Origin: Geosiphon pyriformis
Taxonomy: Eukaryota; Glomeromycota; Glomeromycetes; Archaeosporales; Geosiphonaceae
DNA: 64,000 nt
Direction: 5' to 3'
Assembly (NCBI GenBank): GCA_016748015.1
Contig: JAAOMT010000135.1
Coordinates: 867,085-931,084, forward strand
The first letter of the stretch is position 1. The number at the start of each line of letters is the position of its first letter. Both the position numbers and the translations under genes were made by a program. A model generated the notes under the pieces. The model worked only from the letters and a program-made list of their open reading frames with translations, was not told the DNA's origin and did not search any database. Below are positions 35,481-47,142 of this stretch, piece by piece.

Positions 35481-36130
35481 CATGGTGGTGGATTGTAAAT
35501 AAGATCACACTTATTACAATATTGAAAGTCACAGGAAATTAAGCAATGTTGATATAATCAAGTATTCAACTGCTCCAAACACTGCTCTTGTTCTTCTCTG
35601 ATAGGTGCTAGCTCTTGATAATGTTCATAGAATTGTTCTGAATCTAAGAAATTTATGACTGGTTTTGGGTCCCAGTCAAGTTCTATAGATTCAGATAGGT
35701 TATTTTTTATTGTTTTTATTTCTTCTGGAGTCGCTCCTTCAATTTTGGCAAGTATCATTCACCAGATTTTGTTATCATCATGTAGACACCTATTCAGACA
35801 TTTGACAGCTTGTCTCCAGACAGCATCTATGGGTGTTTTTTTTCTCACCCAATTGCTTATAAGAATCATATATTGACATGATTTGTTACATATTTTTTTT
35901 TGCCCAGAAATGTTGTTTTATATTTCTTCATTCAGAAGAGTTTCCTCACAAACCAAGCAGGGTTTGTTATCCCATTTTTCTACTCATTTTGGTCTTTCAA
36001 AGCATTCTATAATACACACATGACAGTAAAATTTGGTCACCATTTGGTATTCTTCATTTTTGCCACAGCATACACCCATTAATGACAATTTTTTGTCACA
36101 ATCAACACACACCAGTTTTGGACAACAATA
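35480..36130 (-). pseudogene. Cys-rich (zinc-like) module of element B
   Basis: Lies between protease and dUTPase in the same frame. Ten or more cysteines in CxxC-type pairs: CCPKLVCVDCDKK, GVCCGKN, FYCHVCIIEC and PCLVCEETL (about 35930-36130), then a second cluster CLISCDFQYCNKCD (about 35500-35545). Between them is a helical acidic segment (ELDWDPKPVINFLDSEQFYEHY). Two stops break it in B. The spacing suggests two or three zinc ribbons or a treble-clef-like fold. D has the same module, so it is an original component of the family. Function unknown; nucleic acid or protein binding is an inference. Confidence 0.75.
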
Positions 36131-36539
36131 AGCAGATTGTTGTGGTGTAGTGTAGGAATTATATGTGGTGGTGCTGGTGGATATTGATTTTTCTTTCTTC
36201 TCCTTTCCTTTTTCTTTTGTCTTTTCTTCTCATTCCCAAGCTGGTTTTTCTGAATCATGGTTGGTTTCTTAGTTTTGGTTGGCATTCCAGATAAGTTCTT
36301 CTCTCTGCTTTTCTTTGCTGTTGTCATCTCATGAAGGTATTGGTAGCAGCTCATTGTGTTCTGTGTTGGCTCAGGAAACTTGGTAGGCTTCCTAGGTAGG
36401 TTTCTTCTCTTCTTCCTTGAATTTGATGAGTGGTGTTGTTGAGTTAGTGGTCTTGAAATGACCACACATGGTTGGTACATGTGTGTATCAACCATTTTGG
36501 CTCAGTTAGAGTTCCTGTATTATCCAGTCCAATATGGTG

Positions 36540-36960
36540 TTGGTTTTAGATAACCAGTTATTTTCTACTAATGCTTGATATTAGGTTGCTTCTATCATCA
36601 AGACTTTGGTGGGAATAATGATGCTATTAACTTCAAAAGAGAAATCATCAATCTCACCAATGAGAGTTTTGGTTGCTCCATTGGTGATTATAATCCTGGT
36701 GCTGGCAGTGTAATCAACTCGGCAACCTAATTGGTCTATGAGTTGTTTTGTAATGATGCTGCCAGTTGATCCACTGTCTAAGATTAGTTTAATGGAGTGG
36801 CCATCAACTTTGGCATTAGTGTACATGACAGTAATAGGTTTTTCTTCTAGAGCGGCTCCACTAAATAACAGCGTGGTTGACAGTTCTTCAAGTTCAAACA
36901 GGAAGATGGCATCCAGTAATTCATTCTTGGTGATGGTAGCTGATGGAATGTTGTTGGTAA
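36540..36960 (-). pseudogene. Aspartic protease of element B
   Basis: Retropepsin fold that would process gag-pol. KLILDSGSTGSIITKQ (active-site Asp intact, about 36760-36790), the ATKTLIGEIDDFSF strand and the flap-side EAT block. One stop near 36579 (Gln position). It is followed by a long Lys/Glu-rich linker (36140-36480) that is also open in another frame; that other frame (36079-36495) is a shadow. Confidence 0.88.
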
Positions 36961-37309
36961 GTGTTGGGTATTGGTTGGTTTCCAGGTTATTGGATTGAGC
37001 ATTTTTTAAGGTGACCAGTAGGCTTAAATAGTTCTGGGAATTTGGGTTTTGGGCGTACCTGGTGCCTAAATTCTGTTGTCGAGATCTTACTGGTTGTGTA
37101 AAAGAACTGGAGATTGGTTAGTGGACTACTATCAATAATCTTCAACTTTGTTGGGTCAATCTCAGCCTTTGGGTTTCATTTTGAGATAAGTTCTGTGGTG
37201 GTGTTTGAATTTGTTGGGGCTGATATATTACCTAAGACTGTGGCTGATAAATAGTTTATGGCTGTGGCTGATAAACTGCTGGTGTTGTCAGTTGATAAAT
37301 TGGCATTTG

Positions 37310-39262
37310 ATATACTGGTGGTTAATAAAATGGCTGCTGCGTCATAGATAAGTAATTCTGATAATATGGCTTTGAGTTTGGTGGGTTATTCGAAATTTGA
37401 AACTGGTGATTGGGGTTTTGATATTGATTTCCCAATTGTTGGTTATTTAAGTGATGGCGGCAATCAATTTGTAGGTGTTTTTGTTTACCACAATAGTAGC
37501 AAACACACATTTTCTGTTGCCACTATTGATTGGTCGATGATGATAGACATGACTGATTTTGGAAGCAATTCATGTTTCTGGAATTATTGCGTTATTGTGG
37601 TAATTAATAAATTGCGTGATTGTCAGCTAAGTATTCCTCTAATTTCTGATTGATAAAATCACTAAATTGTTTCAATTTGGAATCCAATTCAGATGATCTA
37701 TTTATTACTAGATTAACAGCTTGGACATGGTTAGTTTCAAGTTCAGTGACTTTAAAATCTTTGGCATTTGTGACAGCTGTTTGCAGATTGATGGAATGCA
37801 TTGGACATACGCATTGCAAGCTGCTACTGTATAATCTGTGAATAAACTGATTTAGGATCTGGGCCACTGTGAAATAATTGGCATTGATGGCTTGGATCTG
37901 GTACAAATTCCTGTAGAAATGTCCTAAGTAAGTAGTGACTGTTTCATTTTCTTCTTGTTTGATGGTAGTGAAGGTGTTTGCTAACCTGTTAATGCTGTTA
38001 TTGTTGCTGAAGTATCTTAAGAACTCTATTTTGAATGCATTGAAATCTTGGGGTTTATTGACCAGGCTTTGGTATCATGAATTGGTGGTATCCTGGAAAA
38101 AATATGGGATGGCTTGCATGGCTCTGGCATCATTCTATCCATTAGCCACTATGGCTTTTTCTATGTCATTAAGCCATACTTGGGTGTTGTTCTCTTTGCC
38201 TGTAAATTTCTCAAGTTTTGCTATTGGAGCATAAGCCATTGGATCTAAGTTTAGTTGGGGTTGTTGTTGTGGTGATTGTAATTGTTGTTGTGGCTGTTGA
38301 AGCAGCTATTGTAGTTGTTAGGACAGTTGGAGTGGCTGTTGTTGCTGTTTATTGATTGGTAGAGCTGGGAGTGGATTGATCACAATTACTAAAGGTAAGT
38401 GTTGTTGATTATTAATGTTGGGGTTTCAATTGTTCTGATCATGCTGCATTTGAAAATTCAGAGTTTCAATTTCCAGATTTCCTAAATTTAGATTTTGCTG
38501 AGTCTGAAAGTTCAGGGTTCTAATGTCTGGGTTTTCTGGAATTGGGTTCTGGTATGTAAATTCTTGATTCTTAAATTCTTTTTTTTCTTCTTCTTTTTGT
38601 TTTCTTTCTGATTCTGTTATTTTTCAGAGACTTGCATTTCCAAAATCTGGTTGAGATAGCAGTAATCAGAATCCTAATAGCATTGGTGATCACAATTTAA
38701 ATCTTTCAAAGTAATCACCATATAGTCCCAATAACTCTGCTTTTTTTTGTTTACTTTGAAATAAAAAGTGTCCAAAGATTGATGTCACGTTTGATGTGAA
38801 TGTGTCTGTTGATGAGATGTTGATGGCACTTTTGGGTGTATAATAGTATGATGGATTGGTGAGTAATTCAACTTGGGTTTTCTTCCAATTGGGTGGTTGT
38901 ATTTGTTTTGGTGTTACTGCTGGGGTTTGCAATCTTTCTTTGCCTTTATCTGTATAGGTAATAGAGAATTATTGTTGTGTATATCTTTCGATAGTTTGAT
39001 TGATTTCCTTAATAATTGGTGCAAAACTGTAGTTTCTTGGTAAGCTGGTATGTTGAAATAATTCTGTATAGAAATTTTCTCTTGTGGATTCAATGTTAAC
39101 TGTTCCTTCTAAGCAGTCTGTGATTTTATTGTTGACATAAAAGTTGAAGGCTGATTCCACTGGGAAATGATTATTGTTCAATCCTAATTGTTGGCTGTAC
39201 TGTTGGAATAAGGATTTGATGAATTCTAAATGGTTTGTTCTTATGATTTCTGATTCTGCCAC
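37310..39262 (-). pseudogene. Gag of element B (decayed)
   Basis: Starts at a GTG (39260-39262) homologous to the starts of C and D, with no ATG in frame after the PBS. N-terminal block (to about 38690), Gln/Pro-rich linker (about 38230-38400), core (about 37640-38220) and a complete zinc knuckle CYYCGKQKHLQIDC (about 37460-37501), then a Gln/Tyr/Pro-rich tail. Several stops, but all open pieces share one frame, which is also the protease frame. Confidence 0.88.
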
Positions 39263-39305
39263 TTTTGGATGATTGTTGATAGTGCTGGTTCTTTGTAGAA
39301 TTATA

Positions 39306-39322
39306 CCTCACAGGGAGCACCA
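39306..39322 (-). promoter_or_regulatory. Primer binding site of element B
   Basis: On the element strand TGGTGCTCCCTGTGAGG, two bases after the LTR end, identical over 17 bases to the site of element A. Confidence 0.8.
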
Positions 39323-39324
39323 AA

Positions 39325-40237
39325 TATTACAGATGATTATTTGGGGTCTTAAGTCAAATAACAAACCCATAATCTGGTACTCAGTTTCTACTCTGATGGA
39401 TGATAGTGGTAATATTGGTACATTGTCTTTATCTGAAAGTTTTGATTGAGAGTCTTTTGTATAATGGACAGAGATTCAATAATGATGTAGTTGGTTGATA
39501 AGTTGTGTTTCCAATTTCTGTCTTTAGCTTGGTGGCTGGTTTATTTTGACAATCATGCCTTTCTAGTAAGCTAGCTGTTAATATATATATAATTTTACCC
39601 TTATTTTTGGGTTTTTTATCAGGCTATCTATGACATCAATTACTTAGTGCTTTTAATCCCTAATCAGTTAGTATACAATAATAAAATCAAGAAAAGAAAA
39701 TAAAAGAAAATAAAGAAATAAGCCAAGGCAATATACAAGTTAGTATTCATTAATAGCCATGATTAAGAGCTATTGTTTCAGTGTAATTAAGTATTATTTA
39801 CTATTAACATGAAGTGTTGATAGCGAAGAGTAGATTGAAATGGTGAATAATTATTTATTAATATTTGTGAATGGAAAGTTGCTTGAATGAAATCTAAACT
39901 GAGAGATTTCTAATGGAAGAATTCTGTTTTTTCTACTTCTAACATTATTACTATATATACATAATTTAATGTTCTATGAGATCACTCACATTTCCGAGCA
40001 ATGTGCTATGATTTCTTGAGCAATGCTCACATTGCTGAACAATGTGCCCTAATTTTCTAACATTGCTCCACATTGTTGAGCAATGTGCTGTGCTTTCTAA
40101 CATTGCTCCATGTTGCTGAGCAATGTGCTATGATTTCTGATATTGCTCCACATTGCTGAGCAATGTGCTCATGTGCTAAATACTATTCTCTTATTGGTCT
40201 ACTATTTTCTATATCTGTTTTTTTTTTATGAGTAATA
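39325..40237 (-). repeat. 5' LTR of element B (913 bp)
   Basis: Same length as the 3' LTR. Terminal bases are slightly decayed (TATTAC and TAATA instead of TGTTAC and TAACA). The U3 array (about 39977-40172) shows five copies of a near-palindrome ACATTGCTGAGCAATGTG with about 20 bp between them. Confidence 0.92.
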
Positions 40238-40630
40238 GTGCCTCAGATTATAAAAAGTGGCCAAATTATAAAAATGAAGGTTTTAATCCAACTATAGGAT
40301 TCTAAATGCAAATAACAGATTCTTGGTAAAAAAAAATCTAATTTCAATAATGCATCTGCGACACTTTTTGCCTCTTACCTCCAACTGATGATTAATAATA
40401 AAGGCTGTCAATTTGATCCTCCACATACTTGCATAATCACATAAAAGATAGCACAATATTATGTTGTCAAGTTTTCTAAACACAGCAATGTCTATATCAA
40501 TTGGAATATTGATATAAAATACTTTGCACAATATTAGGAATATTAGAGTGAAAGTCAACTGCAGTTTTTTAAAAAATGTTCTGATCATCATAAGTCGTGG
40601 AATTCAATATGTAATATATATAGGCATGCA

Positions 40631-41423
40631 ATGGCTTTTAAATTAATGTGGCCATATGTTGTTTCTAAGGAAAATCTATCTGTTGAAGATTACTTAAAAT
40701 GGGCCCAAAATGAAACAGATCTTATGTTTAAGTTAAAGTATGAACAAGTTTTTTTTATTTACAAGCAATTATTAACTTTTGCACTGGAGTTTGTTTCAAT
40801 AGGTCTTTATTAAGACTTGTGGCTAGACAAATGTTTGCACCAATTTGGTCTGCTTAGTGCCATCTTATTTACCAATTAATTGAAATTGCTGATAAAAAAC
40901 AATGACTACAATTGAAGCCTAAAGTTTGCAAGCTGATTCAAAAAAGAATTGTAATTTCTTAATCTAAACTTTCAAATCAACATCAAGACCATAATGCAAT
41001 ACTTGAAGAAATTAACAAAATGCTCAAATTGTTGATTTCTTCTACACCTTCACAATGGCATTGGAAAATTGCAGCACATAACTGTATCAAATTTGAGAGA
41101 TTGTATACTAATCTCTTTAATGTCATCAGATATTCTAAAAGTAAAATATACAGGTCTCATACATGTCCTAGTTTTATTGTTGAATCAAATTGATTTCGAG
41201 TTCAGATAAAAAAGACACAGTTTGTAAATCCAAATGTCTCTAATCGTGTTTTTCATGATATTGGCCATGAATAGATATTAAGTAAAAAAATGAAAAAATT
41301 CAGTAAAATTGCACAGATGAAAATAATAGACTTTTTTAAAACAAAGTGAATTAAGAAAACATTGTTAGGTACTTGGAAACCAATTTCAGTAACAAATGAA
41401 AAAGCAGATCATCAAAAAATATA
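40631..41423 (+). pseudogene. Second ORF of pogo-like copy 2 (homologue of 21200-21994)
   Basis: Begins at ATG 40631 (open to 40813), then continues with stops and small frameshifts: VARQMFAPIW-like block, SSTPSQWHWKIAAHNCIKF, SHTCPSFIVES and a basic tail. Divergent from the transposase, as in copy 1. The retention of the same protein in two independently inserted copies supports it as a genuine transposon gene. Family unknown. Confidence 0.6.
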
Positions 41424-41578
41424 AATCTGTTAATAAAATCACAACTATTACCTATTATTAACTTTTTAATACCTCTTTTAAGTGATTATGTTTTCAAAGC
41501 TTATCAAGTTAATTGTATGACAGCCTAATAAATATTTTTTAAGAAGTTAGAAATATATTGTATTGTGTACAGTTTTGT

Positions 41579-42399
41579 TTATCTTGGATTGAGTATATTA
41601 CCATTTATAATTGGCATTTTTAAAACATAATATGTTGAGTCTAGGTCTGAATTTCTATTCTGCATGATTATGTTTGGATTATAAAAAACATTTAACACAG
41701 ATTTATTTGCCCCAAAAAAGTTGATTTTTAATACATCTTTAAAACTATTAGCCAAACTTTTGCTCACTAATACTAAATATTGGTTGAATGATGAATATAA
41801 TTGCTAGTATGGAGCCTTTTTTTAATCACAGATGCCAAAGTTGGTGTAAAAATATATTTATTGGGTATATATTGGAATCTTCATGCTCTGAGTTTTATTA
41901 CTGGTCACATTTCTCTTCTTAAAGAAAGGTAAATTCGAATTCCATTCCCAATTGATTTACTCGAACAATATCCTATTAACAAACTTGTTCCTGGAAGATC
42001 TCATTGGCCCATTATTCTCGTTTGTAGGTTTGTTAATTCTTTTTCTTAATATGGAAAAAAAGTAATCTCATTAGCCAAAGTTTAATTAAGAGTAACTTTA
42101 TTGATACCTGCAGCAATAGCCTCTAAAGCATTACTAGCTTCTAAAACACCACCAGTCTTCAAAGCATCAAGAGCAACAGTATTGTACCATATGTCAACTA
42201 TTATTAAAACTCTCATAATATTCACAAACAATAAGTCAAATATAATAGTTCTGTCATTGTCTTCTGATGGCAGTAGCAGCTTATAAAGAAGAAAAGTAAT
42301 TGAATATTGTAATATTTCAGAAATTTTGTTTAGTGTTCTACAATCATTTCTAGAAACTTCTCTAATTTTTTTTACTACCATAAAAAGAATAATTTCCAT
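41579..42399 (-). pseudogene. Putative third ORF of pogo-like copy 2
   Basis: Counterpart of 20227-21047 in copy 1. The open pieces are 42082-42399 (MEIILFMVVKKIREV start) and 41579-41767 (FKDVLKINFFGANKS block), in different frames, with a poorly conserved middle. Coding status uncertain. Confidence 0.35.
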
Positions 42400-42682
42400 T
42401 GACAAATTGGGAAATCTCCCTAACTGTACATGTCTAATTAAATATAAGATAACATCTGATGTTCATATCTAATATCATATGATTATAGTGTGACTATAAA
42501 AAGTAGAAATTATTTATATTCTGCTATCATATTTGTGGAAATAGGGACTATAAGGAGATATATATAATAAAAGTGACTATAAAAAGATAATATTATATAT
42601 AAATGGTTTTGGTTTTTAAAAAAATATGATTATAAGAAGATAATGACTATAATCAGAGGGACTATAGAGAGAGTTCACTGTA

Positions 42683-45479
42683 CTTTAATGATTTATTATA
42701 TAGTAATATAACTTTAATAATTGCTAATTGGCTAAAATCTGATTAATCAGCCTCTAAAAATTAAAGATTAATAATAAAAGTAGTTAATTTTAAACTTTAA
42801 TAACTTTATAAAATATAATATAATTCAAAAAATTAAACTGTAAATATAAAAGAAAAAAACTTAATCTATTATATTTATGATTTAATTTTTTAATATTATT
42901 AAAATTAGAAGATTAAATATAATTTAAAATTATATAAATTGTTTGATAACTATAAATAATTTATATCATAATTGTTTTATAATTGGTTTTATATTGGTTT
43001 TTTTAAAATTTAAATTAGTGTTATTAATTAAATTTATTATTAAATTTATTCATATTTTGGTTTTTTTAGTTATAAAATTAGTTGTTGCTTTTTTTAAAGA
43101 TTAAAATAAAATTTATTTTTAATTATAATTTTTTATTAATAATAATTTCTAATTTTTGTTTTTATATTAGAATTTGGCTCTAATTTTATTAATATAATAT
43201 TTATAAAATGTTTTTAAGAAAATATTAGAGATTAATATTTTAATAGTTTAAATAATTATTATTTAACTTTAATTATAAAAGTTTTTTAAATATAATAATT
43301 TAAGTTTTAAAAGATTGTTTTAAAATTAATTTAAAATTTTTTATTATTATCTAAATAAAAAACCAATTAATTACAAAAAAATATAATTAATATAATAAAA
43401 AATAATATAATAATACAAATAATATATAATAATTAATAATAATATAAAATAATTAATAATAATAAAAAATAATTAATAATATTATTAAATAATATAAGAT
43501 AGCATAAACTAATATAAAATAATAATTAATAATAATAATAAAATAACATAAAAAATAACAAAAAATATTAAGTTTTAAAATTTATTTTATTTTATTAATT
43601 AATAAATAAGACTTAAATACAATTTAATATAATATATTAGATTAAATAATTTTAACTAAATATAAATTATATGTTTTCTATATGTAATTAGTTATTTAAA
43701 TCATTCAAAACAATATTATATTAAATTTATAAAGAAAAATTTATCTTAAAAAATATTTTATTTATAATAGTAATTAAAATACTATTTTTAATAAAACTAC
43801 TTAACTAAATAGTAGTTGTATTTATATTAAATTTAACAAAACTAAATTAATGTTTTCAAAAAATAATTAACTTAATATAAAATTTATTATCAAGTAAATT
43901 AACTTCACATCTTTTTATAAGATTAGTATTAAATTTATATTTAGTTTTAACAAAAACCATATTTACAAAAAGCTAATTTATAGTCTTATCAAAAATAAAT
44001 ATTTTACTTTAAATAATACAAACCAAAATTTTAAGTTTTATATATAAAACAAAAAAAATGTTTAAAAAAATAATAATTAAAATAATTAAGAAGCCAATAA
44101 ACTTTATAATAGACTTAATCAAAACAACCAAACTTAAGATATAAAAATTTAGAAAATTTAATTTAGACTTAATAACAGAATTAACAGCAAAAACAATTAA
44201 AAAAACAGCAAAAAAAAAATCAAAGAAGCAAAAATTATAGTATAAGTTTTATTATTAATAAAAATAACACAAAAAATCTAAAGTTAATAACAAATTTAAG
44301 AAAATAAAACAAATATAATCATTAATTTAAAAAACCATATTATTGATTTCAAAAACAATATAACTAAAAAAAAATTGACTAATTTAGTTTTAAAAGTATT
44401 ATGTAAAATAATAATTTCTTTTTGGTTGAAAAAAAATCCAAATACTGTTTTTTTTTTTATCAATACAAATTAGCAATTAAAAGCAGTAATAACAAAAAAA
44501 AATTCTTAAAATTAACAATAATATATTGTTATAAGTTAATAGATTTTAATTTTACTAAAATAATAACACTAAAAATACCAAAAGTATTTTTAAATTATTA
44601 AAAAATATGTTAACAAAGATATTATAAAATATAATAAAAAAGGAAAAAAAAGCCAAAAGCCATCACAAAAAATTTAATATCTTAAGTATGATTAAAAAAA
44701 AACTATTAATAAAAACTTTAATAACAGCAATTAAAAAAATCTTAAAAACAAAATTTATATAAAACAATTTAATATTGTTTTTTAAAATAAACTTAAATTC
44801 AATAAAGTTAGACAATATATAAAACAAAAAATTAACTAAAACCAATTTAATCTTAAAAATAATATAAGACATCAAAGTAAAAATTACTTATCCAAAAAAT
44901 CTTTAATAATTAAAAATTGTTTTTCAAATATTATTAAAGACAATATTAAAAAACAAAGAAAAAAAAATTAATTTAGTTTCTATTTAATCAGTTTAATTTT
45001 TAAGATCAGATAACTCAATAAGTTGTTTTGCTTTTAGAACTAGTAATAATTTGCTAAAAAAAATCATATTTGCAATATAACTAATAATTAATCTTAATTT
45101 ATTTTAAGAAACATATTATTATTGTTGTTGTTTACATTAAAAAAAGAACTAATTGCTATTAAAAAGATTTTATCCAAGATTTTATCTAAAATTACAAAAA
45201 AATTTAATGTAAAAATATTATTATTTAAATTAAAAATAATATTATTGTTTATTATTAAAATTAATAAAACAAAATTAACGAATTAAGTAAATAAATTAAA
45301 ACTACTTTTTTTAAAAAAAATTATTGCTTTTTTATTTCTATTATTTATTTTAAAATTTGCCCATTATATTAATAATCCAAAGTAATTAAAATTGCAGTAT
45401 TCCCAATATAGTTCATTTTTCCACCAAAAGTATTAAAGTAAAAAAAAACATTTTATGATAAGTAACATTTATACAAAGT
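42683..45479. other. AT-rich stretch with a LINE-tail segment (43580-43733) and simple repeats
   Basis: Runs of ataataatta-type repeats (43400-43570) precede a segment that aligns with the LINE 3' tails at 49744 and 60537. The sequence to its right, which would be the decayed LINE body on the minus strand, contains no motif I can read with confidence. Confidence 0.5.
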
Positions 45480-45760
45480 TTTTTTATTTTCGGTGTGAAA
45501 TGATTTTGGTCTAAGATAAGCTAAAGACCTGCAGCGAAACATCAACATAATACATAACTCGATTTCAAAACAGCAATCATTAAAACTATGAATCATTTGA
45601 TATTATGTGATCAAATGTTCCAAATAATTATAACTATTTAAAAAATGTTTCAAATAAAATAACAACTATAGTAAAACATTATGGTACGCTCCTTCTCAAG
45701 GACCAGCAATCATAATAAAATACTGTGAAGTCAGTTATTTTTCTTTAATCATCATTTAAC

Positions 45761-47142
45761 TCAACGTCTCGTCGGTGGTGGTGGAGTATTAATCTGACCA
45801 GCGTATACCAATAATCCTTTGATTTGTCGGTAGGCAATTTTAACATAGCGTGGAATCCTCGTTTCAGCAGAAGGCGCCAGAAAAACCTGGTCGAGTCGTT
45901 CACTTACATTTTTGAAGGCAAGTTTGGTAAAAGGATTCATGTGGTAACGGAAGCGGAGGAAGAGTAGGTAAAAGAAGAGGGTGATGAGCCTGATCTTCCA
46001 TCTATAGAAAAAGAAGATTATTAGAATAAATGTTGGAAGGAATCAACACTCTTGAAATAATGAGTAAATGCATGGATTTTAATTAAAGGCTCAGGTAAAA
46101 GTGAATATTTTGAAGAAAACTGAATAAGAATCGTCAAAGGTAAAAGGGTTAATTTCTTTAAGCTCATCCGAGAGGGTCCTTGTACATACGTAATTATATA
46201 GGCAACCAATCCAGATGTAATTATAGCTACTTCAGCAAAGCTGACGGATCGCATCGCTCCCTCATAGTTTTTGAGGACCCAATTCTGGAGTCCTTTTGAT
46301 AAATCAACAAATATCTTTGCATTCCCGGAAACTGGTGCATTTGAATTAATAAGTAAAGGTGCAGCCTCGGGTACAAATGTTGGAATGATATTGGAACGAA
46401 AATAAGTAATTAAGTGGAACAATGAAAAAGTAGCGTAAGGTATTGGTGTAACTATACGAGGAGAAAAAGGTGAAACAAAGTTGTCAAACCTCGTTATGAA
46501 AAAAGATAATTTAAATACTGTTCATCCCAGACTTACCTAGGATTGGGGGATTAAACCACCAGCATACCGCTAGCCCAAGGTAAAAGAGATTTTCATCTGT
46601 GTTCAGACGTTGAAAGTATTCTCGATCAAGTTGGGGTATCTAAAGGTATTGAATGAAAATTTGGCAAATTTAATAATTGCTCCAAATAAAATTATTCTAC
46701 TACACTTATCACCTCTATTTTCTCCAAACGATTTGGTTTTAATTTTGACAGTAAATTCTACCACCATTTTGATTCAAAAACCGAAGCCAAAAATCATAAC
46801 TATTTCCCTAACTTACACCATATAATTTATAGACAACAACGCTATAACTCAGCATAGCCCCAGCATAAATAAGGTAATAAAAAAATGTGGCTTTTGGCGA
46901 GAACACGAACGAATATAGGTAATAGAGAAGGGTGGAAATGGTAACGATGAAGTGCCCGATCCACCAAATGAATTGAGTGTGCTGTGTGGTAGTAGATAAG
47001 TAGGAATTAACATAAAGATTTAAAGCTCTCGAGGGAATTCACTGTTCTGAATTAAGTGTTAAATATTTAAACTCTCGCTTTTGCAAACCTTCACAAGGTT
47101 CTTTATGCGGTCCACCAAAGGCTGGCTTGGAGATGGCGGCAT
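45761..47142 (-). CDS. TMEM33/Pom33/Tts1-family membrane protein, five exons (274 aa)
   Basis: Exons (minus): 47142-47089, 46981-46817, 46639-46537, 46451-46190 and 46001-45761, with stop TGA at 45761-45763. Introns of 107, 177, 85 and 188 bp have GT...AG ends (donors gtttgc, gtaagt, gtaagt, gtatgt), and the phases 0, 0, 1, 2 all join. The product has an N-terminal cytosolic part, a membrane hairpin (WIGHFIVTISTLLYYLYSF...), the DENLFYLGLAVCWW segment, the ATFSLFHLITYFR block typical of TMEM33, a central loop, and a C-terminal membrane helix with LRFRYHMNPFTK, which matches the family's LRYSSRRNP-type motif. Known members act in the ER and nuclear envelope with reticulons, shaping ER tubules and assisting nuclear pore distribution. 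Length fits (human 247, yeast about 280). Less AT-rich than its surroundings and free of damage, so it looks functional. Confidence 0.88.

Larger units (their letters stand above)
29002..40237 (-). mobile_element. Ty3/gypsy LTR retrotransposon B with dUTPase, structurally complete (11.2 kb including nested F1)
   Basis: Two 913-bp LTRs, PBS, gag, protease, Cys-rich module, dUTPase, RT, RNase H, integrase, a 3' ORF and a clear polypurine tract, with 4-bp duplication gtgc (28998-29001, 40238-40241). Gag through RNase H lie in one frame (open pieces starting at 39262, 38932, 37906, 37510, 36826, 35479, 33967 and 33406 are all in phase), so the ancestor had a single gag-pol frame; integrase is now shifted. 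Solo LTR F1 splits the integrase zinc-finger region. Without F1 the element is about 10.3 kb, long for fungal gypsy elements because of the extra domains and large LTRs. Confidence 0.93.
27189..42680 (-). mobile_element. Pogo/Tigger-like DNA transposon copy 2, split by gypsy B
   Basis: The left end (27189, TAGTGAACTCTC, first base changed from C) and right end (42680, GAGTTCACTG) are both flanked by TA. Parts 27189-29001 and 40242-42680 together give about 4.25 kb and align in inverse orientation with copy 1. Gypsy B sits at 29002-40237 with target duplication gtgc; copy 1 at about 22388 shows the empty site (atgcctcag in inverse). Confidence 0.9.

Noticed and set aside
36079-36495. A 138-codon minus-strand frame rich in Lys/Arg/Pro
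   Set aside because: It is out of frame with the protease before it and the Cys-rich module after it, which are in phase with each other through this region; it is a shadow of the Lys/Glu-rich linker.
39977-40172. Spaced repeats of about 20 bp resembling a CRISPR array
   Set aside because: The repeats are imperfect, near-palindromic, lie inside an LTR U3 that occurs twice in the element, and the sequence is eukaryotic with no cas-like gene.
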